Positions 33,341-43,321 of a DNA stretch of 57,813 bases are shown one piece after another (the first letter of the stretch is position 1; each line of letters starts with the position of its first letter). The notes under the pieces are model-generated. The model had not been told where the DNA came from. It worked only from the letters and a program-made list of their open reading frames with translations, and searched no databases. The stretch comes from Bacteroidota bacterium (GTDB taxonomy: Bacteria > Bacteroidota > Bacteroidia > Chitinophagales > Chitinophagaceae), in NCBI GenBank assembly GCA_018268035.1, contig JAFDXI010000105.1, forward strand, positions 1 to 57,813, read 5' to 3'. The position numbers were made by a program, and so were the translations under genes.

Positions 33341-34978
33341 TTATAAAGATATTCCTCTCTTCCAGGGAATAAAATCATCATGTAAACCAGCTTCTGCCTT
33401 TGCAAGCACCTTGCCATTAGCAACATCAATGATATAATCCAATATTCGTTCCCCTGCTTGTTCAATAGTTTCTATACCTTCAATCACCGGGCCTGTATCA
33501 ATATCAATGATGTCTGTCATTTTATTATATAAAGCAGTGTTGGTTGATAATTTCAAAACCGGCGCTACAGGATTTCCTGTTGGCGTACCCAAACCTGTAG
33601 TAAATAATACAATGTTTGCACCAGAACCAACCTCTGCAGTTGTGGATTCAATATCACTTCCCGGAGTACACAATAAATTTAATCCCGACCTGGTTACTTT
33701 TTCGGGATAATCCAAAACATCTGTAACAGGAGAAGTACCTCCTTTTTTGGCAGCCCCTGCTGATTTTATTGCATCAGTAATTAAGCCATCCCTGATATTA
33801 CCCGGAGAAGGGTTAGCATAAAAACCAGAACCAAGTGCTTCTGCACGGCTGTTATACACCCGCATCAATTCCATAAATTTTTTTGCAATTGTATCATCAA
33901 CACACCGGTCACTCATCTCCTGTTCTACTCCACATAATTCCGGAAATTCAGAAAGGATAACCGTTCCACCCAAAGCCACAAGTATATCTGATGTAAATCC
34001 TATTGAGGGATTTGCAGAAATACCTGAAAAGCCATCCGATGCTCCACATTCAAGACCAATACAAAGCTTACTCAATGGAGCTGGTTTCCTCTGATGGTTA
34101 TTTGCTTCACTAAGGCCGATAAAAGTTTTCTTTATTGCTTCATTCAACAGCTTGTGTTCATTACCGATCTTTTGCTGTTCCAATAAATATAATGGTTTTG
34201 AAAAATGCGGGTCGCGTTTTTCAATCTCTTCTTTTAAAATTGCAAGTTGTGCATGCTGGCATCCCAGGCTTAACACTGTTGCTCCTGCTACATTTGGATG
34301 TGTAATATAACCTGCCAGCAACCCACATAATGACTGCGCATCTACCCTTATTCCGCCACATCCAAGCGTGTGTGTTAAAAATTTAATTCCATCAATATTT
34401 GGGAAAACTTTTTTGTTTTGTTCAATAAAATCTTCTTCTCTCGCAAATAATGTATCAAAATCATTATTACCTGCTTTATATGCATTCACCATTCTGTGTA
34501 CCATCGCTTCATAAGGCGATTCTTTTGGCACATATCCCAATGCTTTCATGAATGCTTCCTGCATGACATCCACATTTTTATTTTCACAAAAAACCATAGG
34601 AATAACTACCCAGAAATTTCTTGTACCCACACTTCCATCCGGGCGATAAAACCCATTAAAGGATTTGTTAGCATATTTTGTAACATCGGGTTGATGCCAT
34701 TTTGTATGTCTTTCCTTTAAAGAAAATTCATTAGCAGCATGCCTGATATTATGCGTTGTCATTAAACCACCCCGAAGTATTTTTTCAGTTGCTTTACCTA
34801 CCAAAACACCATACATAATGATAGAGTCGCCTTCATTAAATTCATTTAATGCAAACTTATGTTTGGCCATGATGTTTTCCTGCAATACAATATCAAGATA
34901 AGTTTCACCTTTATACAAAGTGGTGAGGGCAACAGCGACATTATCGTCTTTATGGATTTTTAAAACTTTTGTTTGCAT
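33341..34978 (-). CDS. uxaA: Altronate dehydratase (UxaA family)
   Basis: From the ATG at 34978 this is a 545-residue protein with the N-terminal SAF domain (about residues 1-90) fused to the larger UxaA catalytic part. Hallmarks are GRPDGSVGTRNFWVV-like FYRPDGSVGTRN, THTLGCGG, the LGCQHAQL stretch and LECGASDGFSGISANPS. It dehydrates D-altronate to 2-keto-3-deoxygluconate in hexuronate breakdown; family members also act on galactarate. No uxaB, uxaC or kdgK lies nearby, so the rest of the pathway must be elsewhere or the substrate differs. A longer frame to 35002 adds eight residues and is not preferred. Confidence 0.9.
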   Translation of the reverse strand: MQTKVLKIHKDDNVAVALTTLYKGETYLDIVLQENIMAKHKFALNEFNEGDSIIMYGVLVGKATEKILRGGLMTTHNIRHAANEFSLKERHTKWHQPDVTKYANKSFNGFYRPDGSVGTRNFWVVIPMVFCENKNVDVMQEAFMKALGYVPKESPYEAMVHRMVNAYKAGNNDFDTLFAREEDFIEQNKKVFPNIDGIKFLTHTLGCGGIRVDAQSLCGLLAGYITHPNVAGATVLSLGCQHAQLAILKEEIEKRDPHFSKPLYLLEQQKIGNEHKLLNEAIKKTFIGLSEANNHQRKPAPLSKLCIGLECGASDGFSGISANPSIGFTSDILVALGGTVILSEFPELCGVEQEMSDRCVDDTIAKKFMELMRVYNSRAEALGSGFYANPSPGNIRDGLITDAIKSAGAAKKGGTSPVTDVLDYPEKVTRSGLNLLCTPGSDIESTTAEVGSGANIVLFTTGLGTPTGNPVAPVLKLSTNTALYNKMTDIIDIDTGPVIEGIETIEQAGERILDYIIDVANGKVLAKAEAGLHDDFIPWKRGISL

Positions 34979-35002
34979 TGTATGAAAATATTTTATTCTC
35001 AA

Positions 35003-35396
35003 ATAAAGAGTGTCATTGGGATATTGTTGGAAATAAATATTTTTACCTTTTTGAAGACATTATTATATTTTTTAAAAAAAATCAATCTTAAATGCCAAAT
35101 TTATTACAACATAAAATTAGTTATTAATCAAAATACCACATCAATTAAAACAATCTGGAATTTTTTAAGAAAAAATATCCCGTTGACAAACCAGGAATAA
35201 ATGCAATGATACAAGAGCATTCAAAATTATTTTGTCTTGTAACTTTCATTTTACCTTGTTGAGAAAAAATTATTATGGGGAAAACAATAGTCCAATAAAA
35301 CAATTACAAATTTTCATACGTTTGCCGCTTTTATGGCATTGAACCAAAAGGAAAAAAGCTCGTTACCATAGAGAAGCAAATTTCAAAAGAATTCAG
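35003..35396. other. Intergenic region between uxaA and the YfhO-like gene
   Basis: These 394 AT-rich bases separate divergent genes. I see no gene, tRNA or strong hairpin. A TACGTTTG at 35317-35324 matches the -7 consensus and probably belongs to the downstream YfhO-like gene, giving a leader of about 70 bases. Confidence 0.5.
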
Positions 35397-37859
35397 ATGA
35401 AAAAAATTAACTGGGGCAAACTTACACCACATCTTATTGCAATAGGTGTTTTTTTAATTGTTGCCTTTATGTATTGCAGCCCCGCATTGCAGGGAAAAGT
35501 ACTCCAACAGGGTGATGTAATACACTGGAAAGGCATGGCCCAAAATTCTTTTAAATACAAAGAAACACATGGGCACTTTCCATTATGGACAAATAGTTTG
35601 TTTAGTGGCATGCCAGCTTACCAGATTGCGATGGATCCTTCCAACCCATTCAACCTGGTTTATATTCATCATGTATTTTCATTGTTTCTCGGAAAACCAT
35701 TTGTTTTCTTTTTCCTGTTATGCATGGGCTTTTATTTTTTAAGCCAGGTATATAAAGTTGATTACCGCCTCAGTATCCTTGGTTCTCTGGCTTATGCATA
35801 TGCATCATTCAGTCCCATATTAGTTGCCGCAGGTCATGAAACGCAGGTGTTGGCAATGGCTTATATGCCGGCAACTCTGGCATCAATACTTTTAGTGTAT
35901 AATAAAAGGTATTTATTAGGTGCGGCACTTACGGCTTTGTTTACAGGTTTGTTCATTGCCATGAACCATTTACAGGTCTCTTATTATTTCCTGATTGTTG
36001 CAGCCATCATGACTGTTTATTATTTAATTCAATGGATAAAAGCAAGAGATTATAAACATATTTTTAAGGCTTTGGCCATAGTTGTTGTCACAGGAATTAT
36101 CGGCGTTGCATCTAATGCAGTCATCCTTGCCACAACTTATGACTTCTCCAAAGCCACTATGCGTAATGGTGTTTTAAAACTTGATTCAACAAATACATCT
36201 ACTCAAACAACAGGCTTACCGGTTGACTATGCTTTTCAATGGAGTTTTGAGAAACCAGAAGTTTTTTCAATTCTTGTACCCGATGTTTATGGTGGCGCTT
36301 CCGGGGGAGCTGAATTGAATAAGGATTCATATTTTGCAAAATACGCTATTCAAAATGGTGTCCCTGAGGACCAGGCAGAGCAAATCGCCAGCAGCATGCC
36401 TGTGTATTGGGGAGACCAGCCATTTACATCAGGTCCTGTATATTTTGGAGCAATAATTTGTTTCCTGTTTTTGTTAGGAATGATTTATCTGAAACGCGGT
36501 GATAAATGGTGGATGTTGGCTGCAAGTATTTTGGCTATCATGATGAGTTGGGGCAGGTTCTTTCCTGAATTTAATAATTTTCTGTTTGATCATCTACCCA
36601 TGTATAATAAATTCAGGGTGCCTACTTACACTTTAATTATTCCACAACTATTGTTTCCATTATTAGGTGTGATAACTCTAAATAAGTTTTTTGCAGAAAC
36701 TGATAAAGCATGGCTGTTGAAAAAATTAAAAGTAGCAGGCATTGCAATGGCTGGTGTATTCCTTGTTGTATTCATGCTTTATTCCAGCTTTACATACCAA
36801 TCAAAATCTGATAGCCAGTTGGTAAGCGCACTCACACAAATGACAGGTAACAACAGTGAAGCTGCCAATAAATTTTACAATGCACTCAAGCAAGACAGAC
36901 AATCTTTATTTGGCAGCGATATTTTACGTTCTCTCATATTTGTTCTTCTTGCTTTTGTAAGCCTTTGGCTCTATGCAAAAAATAAATTAAAAGCAAACTA
37001 TGCATTGCTTGCAATTTTATTATTGAGTACATTAGATATCATTGCACTTAGCAGGAGGTATTTCAACAACAATAGTTTCCAAACAAAAGAAGACCAGCAG
37101 GAACAAAGTTTTACGCCATCAGCAACAGATGCACAAATTTTACAGGACACAGGTTATTATCGTGTGTTGAATTTATCAACTGATACATACAATGATGCAA
37201 TGACATCTTATTTTCATAATTCAGTTGGTGGTTACAACCCTGCCAAGCTTGCTATCTACCAGGACCTGATTACATACCAGCTTAGTGGAAAAATTAATAT
37301 CAATGTGCTCAATATGCTGAACACAAAATATGTAATTACTAAAGGGCAGCAGGGCGATGTGGTTCAGCAGAATCCTGGCAATTTAGGACCATGTTGGTTT
37401 GTTAAACAAATTGCTTTTGTCAATGATGACGCTGCAGCTATGCGGGCATTAGACACAAACAATCCTACAGATAGTGCAATCGTTGTATCAACAGAAAAAA
37501 GTAAGATAAGTGCATCACCAGTTTTTGACAGTACTGCAACTATCAGACTGATCAAAAATGATAACGACGAAATAACCTATACCAGTGAAAGCAAAACAAA
37601 CCAGTTTGCAGTATTCAGTGAAATATATTACGACAGGGGCTGGCATGCTTATATTGATAATAAAGAAGTACCTATTGTAAGAACAGATTACGTATTGCGT
37701 GGTTTATCTGTACCTGCTGGTAATCATACTATCAAATTTGAATTTAAGCCTGCATCTTTTTACGATAGTGAAGTAATTGCCATCGCCGCATCTGCCATTG
37801 TATGGTTGTTATTGATAGGAACTGCTTTCCTGTATTTTAAACATAGATCAAAACAATAA
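35397..37859 (+). CDS. YfhO-family large membrane protein
   Basis: This 820-residue protein has about a dozen predicted membrane helices and resembles the YfhO family (GT-C-like membrane glycosyltransferase fold). An early FSGMPAYQIA loop follows the first helix, as in Bacteroidota members. An extracytoplasmic domain covers about 570-790 (residues such as GYNPAKLAIYQDLI and LNMLNTKYVITKG), and a last helix ends the protein. In Bacillus subtilis YfhO has been tied to lipoteichoic acid glycosylation; here the role is only inferred as transfer of a sugar across the membrane. It has its own terminator. Confidence 0.85.
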   Translation: MKKINWGKLTPHLIAIGVFLIVAFMYCSPALQGKVLQQGDVIHWKGMAQNSFKYKETHGHFPLWTNSLFSGMPAYQIAMDPSNPFNLVYIHHVFSLFLGKPFVFFFLLCMGFYFLSQVYKVDYRLSILGSLAYAYASFSPILVAAGHETQVLAMAYMPATLASILLVYNKRYLLGAALTALFTGLFIAMNHLQVSYYFLIVAAIMTVYYLIQWIKARDYKHIFKALAIVVVTGIIGVASNAVILATTYDFSKATMRNGVLKLDSTNTSTQTTGLPVDYAFQWSFEKPEVFSILVPDVYGGASGGAELNKDSYFAKYAIQNGVPEDQAEQIASSMPVYWGDQPFTSGPVYFGAIICFLFLLGMIYLKRGDKWWMLAASILAIMMSWGRFFPEFNNFLFDHLPMYNKFRVPTYTLIIPQLLFPLLGVITLNKFFAETDKAWLLKKLKVAGIAMAGVFLVVFMLYSSFTYQSKSDSQLVSALTQMTGNNSEAANKFYNALKQDRQSLFGSDILRSLIFVLLAFVSLWLYAKNKLKANYALLAILLLSTLDIIALSRRYFNNNSFQTKEDQQEQSFTPSATDAQILQDTGYYRVLNLSTDTYNDAMTSYFHNSVGGYNPAKLAIYQDLITYQLSGKININVLNMLNTKYVITKGQQGDVVQQNPGNLGPCWFVKQIAFVNDDAAAMRALDTNNPTDSAIVVSTEKSKISASPVFDSTATIRLIKNDNDEITYTSESKTNQFAVFSEIYYDRGWHAYIDNKEVPIVRTDYVLRGLSVPAGNHTIKFEFKPASFYDSEVIAIAASAIVWLLLIGTAFLYFKHRSKQ

Positions 37860-37880
37860 ACATCAAAAAAATATACAATA

Positions 37881-37916
37881 AAAAACCGGCATCATTTTTT
37901 ACTGCCGGTTTTTTAT
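37881..37916. terminator. Bidirectional terminator between the YfhO-like and phospholipase C genes
   Basis: AAAAACCGGCA and TGCCGGTTTTT pair perfectly around an 11-base loop. The A/T flanks suit both convergent transcripts. Confidence 0.88.
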
Positions 37917-37935
37917 TTACTGAACTTCTCTAATA

Positions 37936-40407
37936 TCATATTTCTAAAGCAGGATCGCTTTTACTGTCTCTTCCTGTTTCCACATGGCCCGCAAATTTAT
38001 ATTCAAATGCATTACCCCCATCAGCATGGACAGAGAAATCATACCAGCCTGAATTTGGTTTAAGATTGAGAGTGATATTTTGAGAAGATCTTGCAGGCAA
38101 TTGTTTTTTTATTGTTGCAGCTTTATAAGCATTATCAATTATCGTTATTGTAACTGCATTATTGTTATTCTGAAAACCAATTTCCAGGTCTCCATTCTGA
38201 AATCCTTTCATATCTGTTGAATATTTTACTGAAACATTCAACAGCGATTTATTATCTCCTTTAAACATCCTGTAAAAACCATTCGGTCCATACACTTCCA
38301 ATTTATATTCTCCATTTACAAATTCATTTAATGGAAAGCTATCTTTCAATGTATCTCCTGCAGCAATTGCATAAGCTCTTTCAACAAAATCTTTACCTTT
38401 GAAATTTCTTGCCTGCACAATAAAAGGTGCACCAACAGCATTTTTTATTAATTGTTTTGAAGCTTTAAAAATGATTTCAAAAACCTGATCATTGGTATTC
38501 AAATTTCCATCAACATATAATTCATAAGGCAAAGCACAGGCTGGGCGGCTACCATTTTCCTGAAGAGGCAAGTAAGATGATTTATTGCCAGATTTATTTA
38601 TTGCATCAATTTCATCATCGGTTAATTTCTTATAATCAGTAGGTGCATTTTTAAATTTAGCTTTATGTACACTTTCAATAAATGGCTCTTTCTTTAAGAA
38701 TGGTAGTGATTCAATTTTTTCTCCATGATATTCCCTGAAAACAGAAGTAAGGTCGCCACAAATAGTCCGCCTCCACTGTGTAATATTATCTTCCCAAATT
38801 TGTTTACCAAATTTTTTATTGAGAAAAATTTCAAGGAACTGCAAAGTAGATGTATGATCAAACACCTGTGAATTTACATAACCACCCCGGCTCCATGGCG
38901 AAGCAATCACCAAAGGCACACGATAGCCCAAACCAATCGGCCCTGGCACATCATCTTTTGCTATTACATAATCCAGCCTTGTATCTATGCCTGCAGATGC
39001 AAGGCCTGTTTCAGGTTTACCAAATTCAGGCGGAATAAAAGTAGGAACATGGTCGAAATAACCATCATTTTCATCATAAGCTAAAATGAAAATTGTTTTC
39101 TTCCACACTTCAGGATTTTTTGTAAGAATATCCATCGCCTCTGATAAATACCAGGAACCAAACCATGGTGCATCAGGATGATCAGAAAAATTTTCAGGAG
39201 CCACCAGCCATGAAACTGTCGGCAGGTTTCCATCTTCCACATCTTTCCTGAATTGGTAGAGTACATCGCCTCCTGGAATATTAATTTCACGATTGATGGT
39301 ATCATCCATATAGTTTAACGCCACCAGTTTTTTTTGATCGGGGTCATTTACATTTTCAATAAAAGCTTTTTTATGGAGGCTTTTTTGTTTTGCTGCTAAA
39401 CTGTCAAAACTTTCAACAGTATATTTTTCCTGATCATCCTGTGCATGTTGCAACCGGGTCTGTTGATATGTCAATTGCTGTTCTACTTTTTTATACTCAT
39501 CGCTCCCTGAAGTAAGGCCTGACAGTTTTGATTGTAATGCGGAAATATCAGCTTTTAATAGTTCAATACGTTTAGGAAGAAAGTCAACATAACTCTTTAA
39601 AAATTTTACATGATATTGTCCAAAATAACTCAGGACATTACAACCAAAATTTCCCAGCCAACGATCTTCTTCTTCAGTAGCACCACGATCAAGGCTCACT
39701 TCATTTTGATAGACTTTCCATGATATATTATTTTCTTCCATCAGCTCAGGAAAAGTCCGCCAATTCACACCTGCTTCTATATCACCATTAAAAGTATAAG
39801 CCTTTGAGTCTTCATCTTTTTCTGCCCGTATAGTCCCGCTCCAGAAATGACAACGGTTAGGATCAGTGCCGGTTAAAGATGAACAAAAATTCTGATCACA
39901 AATAGTAAAAGCATCAGCCAGTGCATAATAAAAAGGTATATCCTCTCTTGTATAGTGGCCCATCGTTAATGGCATATCGTTGTATTCACCACCCGGTTTT
40001 TTTGCTTCAAGCCAGTTATCATTGCGGCCATTATTTCTTGCTTCTACCTGGCTATCTCTTCCATGAGGCAATGACCCCATCCAAGTGATCTTTGTATCTT
40101 TTATATCTAGCCTGAAAGGGGAATAAGTTTCACCATTCTTATTGGTTTGCAACCAAACAGGGTTCCCATTTGGCAACTGCATTGCTCTTGGGTCATTAAA
40201 ACCGCGCACACCACGAAGTGTACCAAATGCATGATCAAATGAACGGTTTTCCTGCATCAATATAACAATATAATCTGCATCTAAAAAAGTGCTGCCCACC
40301 TCAGGGTTTATTGCTAAAGCCTTTTGAATTGATGCTGGTAATGTTGCCATACCAGCTGCACCTGATAACATCATTGCTTTCCTGATAAATTCTCTTCTTG
40401 AATCCAT
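37936..40407 (-). CDS. Phosphocholine-specific phospholipase C, Tat-exported
   Basis: This 823-residue protein starts with a twin-arginine signal (SRREFIRKA, then a hydrophobic stretch to about residue 33). The phosphoesterase domain follows: IVILMQENRSFDHAFGTLRG near 47-66 and the metal/active-site elements TLRGVRGFNDPRA and SLTGTDPNRCHFWSG. YDENDGYFDHVPTF and RVPLVIASPWSRGGYVNS, with HTSTLQF, complete it. The C-terminal 200 residues hold two beta-sandwich domains (DUF756). The layout matches bacterial non-hemolytic phospholipase C, which releases phosphocholine from phosphatidylcholine or sphingomyelin. A coiled-coil insert at about 275-340 (LQSKLSGL...QQLTYQQTRLQ) is longer than usual. Confidence 0.93.
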   Translation of the reverse strand: MDSRREFIRKAMMLSGAAGMATLPASIQKALAINPEVGSTFLDADYIVILMQENRSFDHAFGTLRGVRGFNDPRAMQLPNGNPVWLQTNKNGETYSPFRLDIKDTKITWMGSLPHGRDSQVEARNNGRNDNWLEAKKPGGEYNDMPLTMGHYTREDIPFYYALADAFTICDQNFCSSLTGTDPNRCHFWSGTIRAEKDEDSKAYTFNGDIEAGVNWRTFPELMEENNISWKVYQNEVSLDRGATEEEDRWLGNFGCNVLSYFGQYHVKFLKSYVDFLPKRIELLKADISALQSKLSGLTSGSDEYKKVEQQLTYQQTRLQHAQDDQEKYTVESFDSLAAKQKSLHKKAFIENVNDPDQKKLVALNYMDDTINREINIPGGDVLYQFRKDVEDGNLPTVSWLVAPENFSDHPDAPWFGSWYLSEAMDILTKNPEVWKKTIFILAYDENDGYFDHVPTFIPPEFGKPETGLASAGIDTRLDYVIAKDDVPGPIGLGYRVPLVIASPWSRGGYVNSQVFDHTSTLQFLEIFLNKKFGKQIWEDNITQWRRTICGDLTSVFREYHGEKIESLPFLKKEPFIESVHKAKFKNAPTDYKKLTDDEIDAINKSGNKSSYLPLQENGSRPACALPYELYVDGNLNTNDQVFEIIFKASKQLIKNAVGAPFIVQARNFKGKDFVERAYAIAAGDTLKDSFPLNEFVNGEYKLEVYGPNGFYRMFKGDNKSLLNVSVKYSTDMKGFQNGDLEIGFQNNNNAVTITIIDNAYKAATIKKQLPARSSQNITLNLKPNSGWYDFSVHADGGNAFEYKFAGHVETGRDSKSDPALEI

Positions 40408-40791
40408 AAGTTTCTATTTTGAAAAATGTCAGTAAAGTTTTTTTATTAACAAACCAGTGAAATTGGTTTCCACTGTTTCACGACAAACTAAAGTAATCAA
40501 AAATTATATATGCATTTTGGAAAACAAAATACAAGATTTAAACAAGCATATATCTAAAAAATGAATTGATACAATCATGCATCATCTTTTCATAAAAAAA
40601 ATTTAATACTAATACAAGAATAAGATATAGCTTATAAAAAAATCTATCAAAATAGAAATTGCATTTATCAAAATCCGCTTATGCAATCTGATGTAGCAAA
40701 AATAATATGATCCATGTTGCAAAAGGAGGTTCTAACTATCTTCAAAACAAATAAGCATCTGAAGTGCATCACATACTGCAATTCAAAAAAA
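40408..40791. other. Intergenic region between the DUF2807 and phospholipase C genes
   Basis: These 384 AT-rich bases hold no gene that I can support. A weak inverted repeat (AAACCA/TGGTTT) lies around 40451-40469, close to the phospholipase start. No tRNA or terminator is evident. Confidence 0.4.
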
Positions 40792-41511
40792 TCAATTTAT
40801 CCTTTTAATTTTTCCGGAGCCTGCAATGTTTTGTGTAACAGCGGCATTGCCTTTATAATTCACATTACCAACTCCAGCTATATTAATATCCAGCGTGCTG
40901 TCTGCAAATAAATAAGCATTCCCTGAACCGGCAATCTCAACTTTTACCATTTCTGATTTCAGGTTTTCTGCATGATAATCACCATTACCTGCAATATTGA
41001 TTTTAGAACTTCTCGTTTCTCCGGTAAGATAAATATTACCTGTGCCTGAAATAGTTGATTTAACAGAAGGCGTATTCACATCAAAATGCATATCACCACT
41101 GCCAGAAATATCAAGGTTAAGATGTTCTCCACCCGTAAATTTGTTTTCACCGGTTACGTTACCAATTCCACTTAAACTGAAGTCCTCGAGTTTATCTGTG
41201 ACGATAGTAAGTTTTATCTTTTGTGTGGGGTTTAGGTTTACATCATTTTTTGAAAAAATCTTTAATTTATCACCATCAACATTTGTTACAATAAATGGAA
41301 TGATATTTTCATCAGCTTCAATTTTTATTGATGATGGGCTTCCCTGCACCACCTGTACAATATAACTGCCAGCACAACTTACTTCATCAAAATCCGACAG
41401 GTTTCTATCCGCAGTTAAAATATTACCATCTCCTTTTATTGTTCTTTTAAACGGGTTAAAACAAGAGGTAAGCATTGTAAGCCCTAACAATATGGGCAGG
41501 TATTTTCTCAT
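40792..41511 (-). CDS. DUF2807 (GIN domain) lipoprotein
   Basis: From the ATG at 41511 this is a 239-residue lipoprotein with lipobox LTSC (C17 or so). The body is a right-handed parallel beta-helix of the head-GIN/DUF2807 type. Its short repeats with G-S/T-G turns (DISGSGDMHF, TISGTGNIYL, NIAGNGDY, EIAGSGNAYL, NIAGVGNVNY) run every 20-23 residues. Such proteins are outer-membrane or surface lipoproteins with putative auto-transporter-like adhesin roles; the activity is not known. An upstream in-frame ATG at 41541 would hide the signal peptide behind ten extra residues. Confidence 0.88.
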   Translation of the reverse strand: MRKYLPILLGLTMLTSCFNPFKRTIKGDGNILTADRNLSDFDEVSCAGSYIVQVVQGSPSSIKIEADENIIPFIVTNVDGDKLKIFSKNDVNLNPTQKIKLTIVTDKLEDFSLSGIGNVTGENKFTGGEHLNLDISGSGDMHFDVNTPSVKSTISGTGNIYLTGETRSSKINIAGNGDYHAENLKSEMVKVEIAGSGNAYLFADSTLDINIAGVGNVNYKGNAAVTQNIAGSGKIKRIN

Positions 41512-41719
41512 TTGAATAATTTTAGATTTTAGTAACAACATGGCGAAAAAACAGTCCGGAATTTTCTTTACTCGATTTTAAAATATAAAATTATAAGTTT
41601 AAACCTGAAAGATGAAGAATGAATGCCGAAAGGTCATTTGGAAAATGTGAATGGTTAATAATTGTGTTTATTTTAATTCTTCCTGCTCACCGGCAGCTTT
41701 TCATCTCTCCTTTTCATAT

Positions 41720-41727
41720 TATCTTCG
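41720..41727 (+). promoter_or_regulatory. -7-like box (TATCTTCG) for guaA
   Basis: TATCTTCG is one base from TAnnTTTG and ends nine bases before the guaA ATG, so the leader would be only a few bases long. Confidence 0.4.
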
Positions 41728-41736
41728 CACCTCTCT

Positions 41737-43287
41737 ATGACTGAAAAGATATTAATTCTCGATTTCGGGAGCCAGTACACACAATTAATTGCCCGCGCTG
41801 TAAGAGAAGCAAATGTTTATTGTGAAATAATTCCCTGCAATAAAAATTTCACATTTGATGATACAATAAAAGGTATCATTTTAAGTGGCTCACCATTTAG
41901 TGTAAATGAAACCAATGCACCGGTTGTAGATATACCGGCAATGATTAATCATGTGCCTGTATTGGGCGTTTGTTATGGTGCACAATTAACGGCAAAAGAA
42001 TTTGGTGGCAAAGTGGAAAAATCCAACAAGAGAGAATACGGCAGGGCAAAACTGCACAAAGAAAAAGATGATGTGTTGCTGAATGAAGTGGCAGAGCAAT
42101 CACAAGTATGGATGAGCCATAGCGATACCATCACTCAATTACCCGAAGGTTTTGAATTATTAGCTACTACTGCAAGCATTCCAGTAGCAGCTTTTAAATT
42201 ATCAGTTGAAAAACGAACATTAAAAAATGCAAAACCGTTATATGGTTTGCAATTCCACCCGGAAGTTTATCATTCAACTGATGGCAAAAAAATTATAAGG
42301 AATTTTTTAGCAGATGTTTGCCAATGTAAACAAAACTGGACACCTGCTTCTTTTATTCAGGAAACTGTCAATGCGCTAAAAAAACAAATTGGTGATGCAC
42401 ATGTAATTATGGCTTTGAGTGGCGGAGTTGACAGTACTGTTGCCGCAACATTAATCAGTAAAGCAATTGGGAACCGCCTTCATGGCATTTTTGTAGATAA
42501 TGGTGTATTGAGAAAAAATGAATTTCAATCTGTTCTTGATACTTATAAAAAGATTGGTTTAAATGTAACGGGTATTGATGCCAAACAACGCTTTTATGAT
42601 GCATTGAAAGGAAAAACAGACCCTGAAGAAAAAAGAAAAACAATTGGGAAATTATTCATTGATGTTTTCCAGGATGAAGCAAAAAAAATTAGTGAAGCAA
42701 AGTTTTTAGGGCAGGGTACAATCTATCCTGACGTCATAGAAAGTGTGAGTGTGCATGGCCCTTCAGTGACAATAAAATCGCATCACAATGTGGGAGGTTT
42801 ACCAGAGAAGATGCATCTTTCACTTGTGGAGCCATTACGGTTTTTATTTAAAGATGAAGTAAGAAAAGTGGGTTTGAAATCAGGTGTTCCTGCAGAGATG
42901 ATTAACAGGCATCCTTTCCCAGGCCCTGGCCTTGCCATCAGGATATTGAGTGATATCACTGAAGAAAAAGTTTTATTGTTGCAACAGGCTGATGATATTT
43001 TTATCAGTTCATTAAAACAACATGGTTTGTATAACCAGGTGTGGCAGGCTGCTGCAATTTTATTACCCGTGAAAAGTGTTGGCGTAATGGGTGATGAACG
43101 GACTTATGAATATACTGTGGCATTAAGAGCTGTTACATCAGTGGACGGAATGACTGCGGACTGGGCACATTTACCTTATGATTTTCTGGCCCATGTTTCA
43201 GGTGAAATAATAAATAATATCCGCGGCATTAACCGCGTGGTATATGATATCAGCAGTAAACCACCTGCTACCATTGAGTGGGAGTAG
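41737..43287 (+). CDS. guaA: GMP synthase (glutamine-hydrolysing)
   Basis: This 516-residue enzyme aminates XMP to GMP in purine synthesis. The N-terminal glutamine amidotransferase domain (1-190) has the nucleophile C79 in GVCYGAQL and the histidine-glutamate pair in [10 protein letters not shown]. The ATP-pyrophosphatase domain has the P-loop [12 protein letters not shown] near 226-237. The C-terminal dimerisation domain ends [18 protein letters not shown], which is the invariant family tail. Length is normal. A periplasmic binding-type gene follows 34 bases later. Confidence 0.98.
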   Translation: MTEKILILDFGSQYTQLIARAVREANVYCEIIPCNKNFTFDDTIKGIILSGSPFSVNETNAPVVDIPAMINHVPVLGVCYGAQLTAKEFGGKVEKSNKREYGRAKLHKEKDDVLLNEVAEQSQVWMSHSDTITQLPEGFELLATTASIPVAAFKLSVEKRTLKNAKPLYGLQFHPEVYHSTDGKKIIRNFLADVCQCKQNWTPASFIQETVNALKKQIGDAHVIMALSGGVDSTVAATLISKAIGNRLHGIFVDNGVLRKNEFQSVLDTYKKIGLNVTGIDAKQRFYDALKGKTDPEEKRKTIGKLFIDVFQDEAKKISEAKFLGQGTIYPDVIESVSVHGPSVTIKSHHNVGGLPEKMHLSLVEPLRFLFKDEVRKVGLKSGVPAEMINRHPFPGPGLAIRILSDITEEKVLLLQQADDIFISSLKQHGLYNQVWQAAAILLPVKSVGVMGDERTYEYTVALRAVTSVDGMTADWAHLPYDFLAHVSGEIINNIRGINRVVYDISSKPPATIEWE

Positions 43288-43302
43288 GCATTAAATTTGA
43301 TT

Positions 43303-43310
43303 AAGGAGGG
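43303..43310 (+). promoter_or_regulatory. Strong Shine-Dalgarno sequence (AAGGAGGG)
   Basis: AAGGAGGG lies 11 bases before the ATG at 43322. It is the clearest anti-16S match in the window, where most genes have only A-rich leaders. Confidence 0.7.
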
Positions 43311-43321
43311 ATTATATTTTT

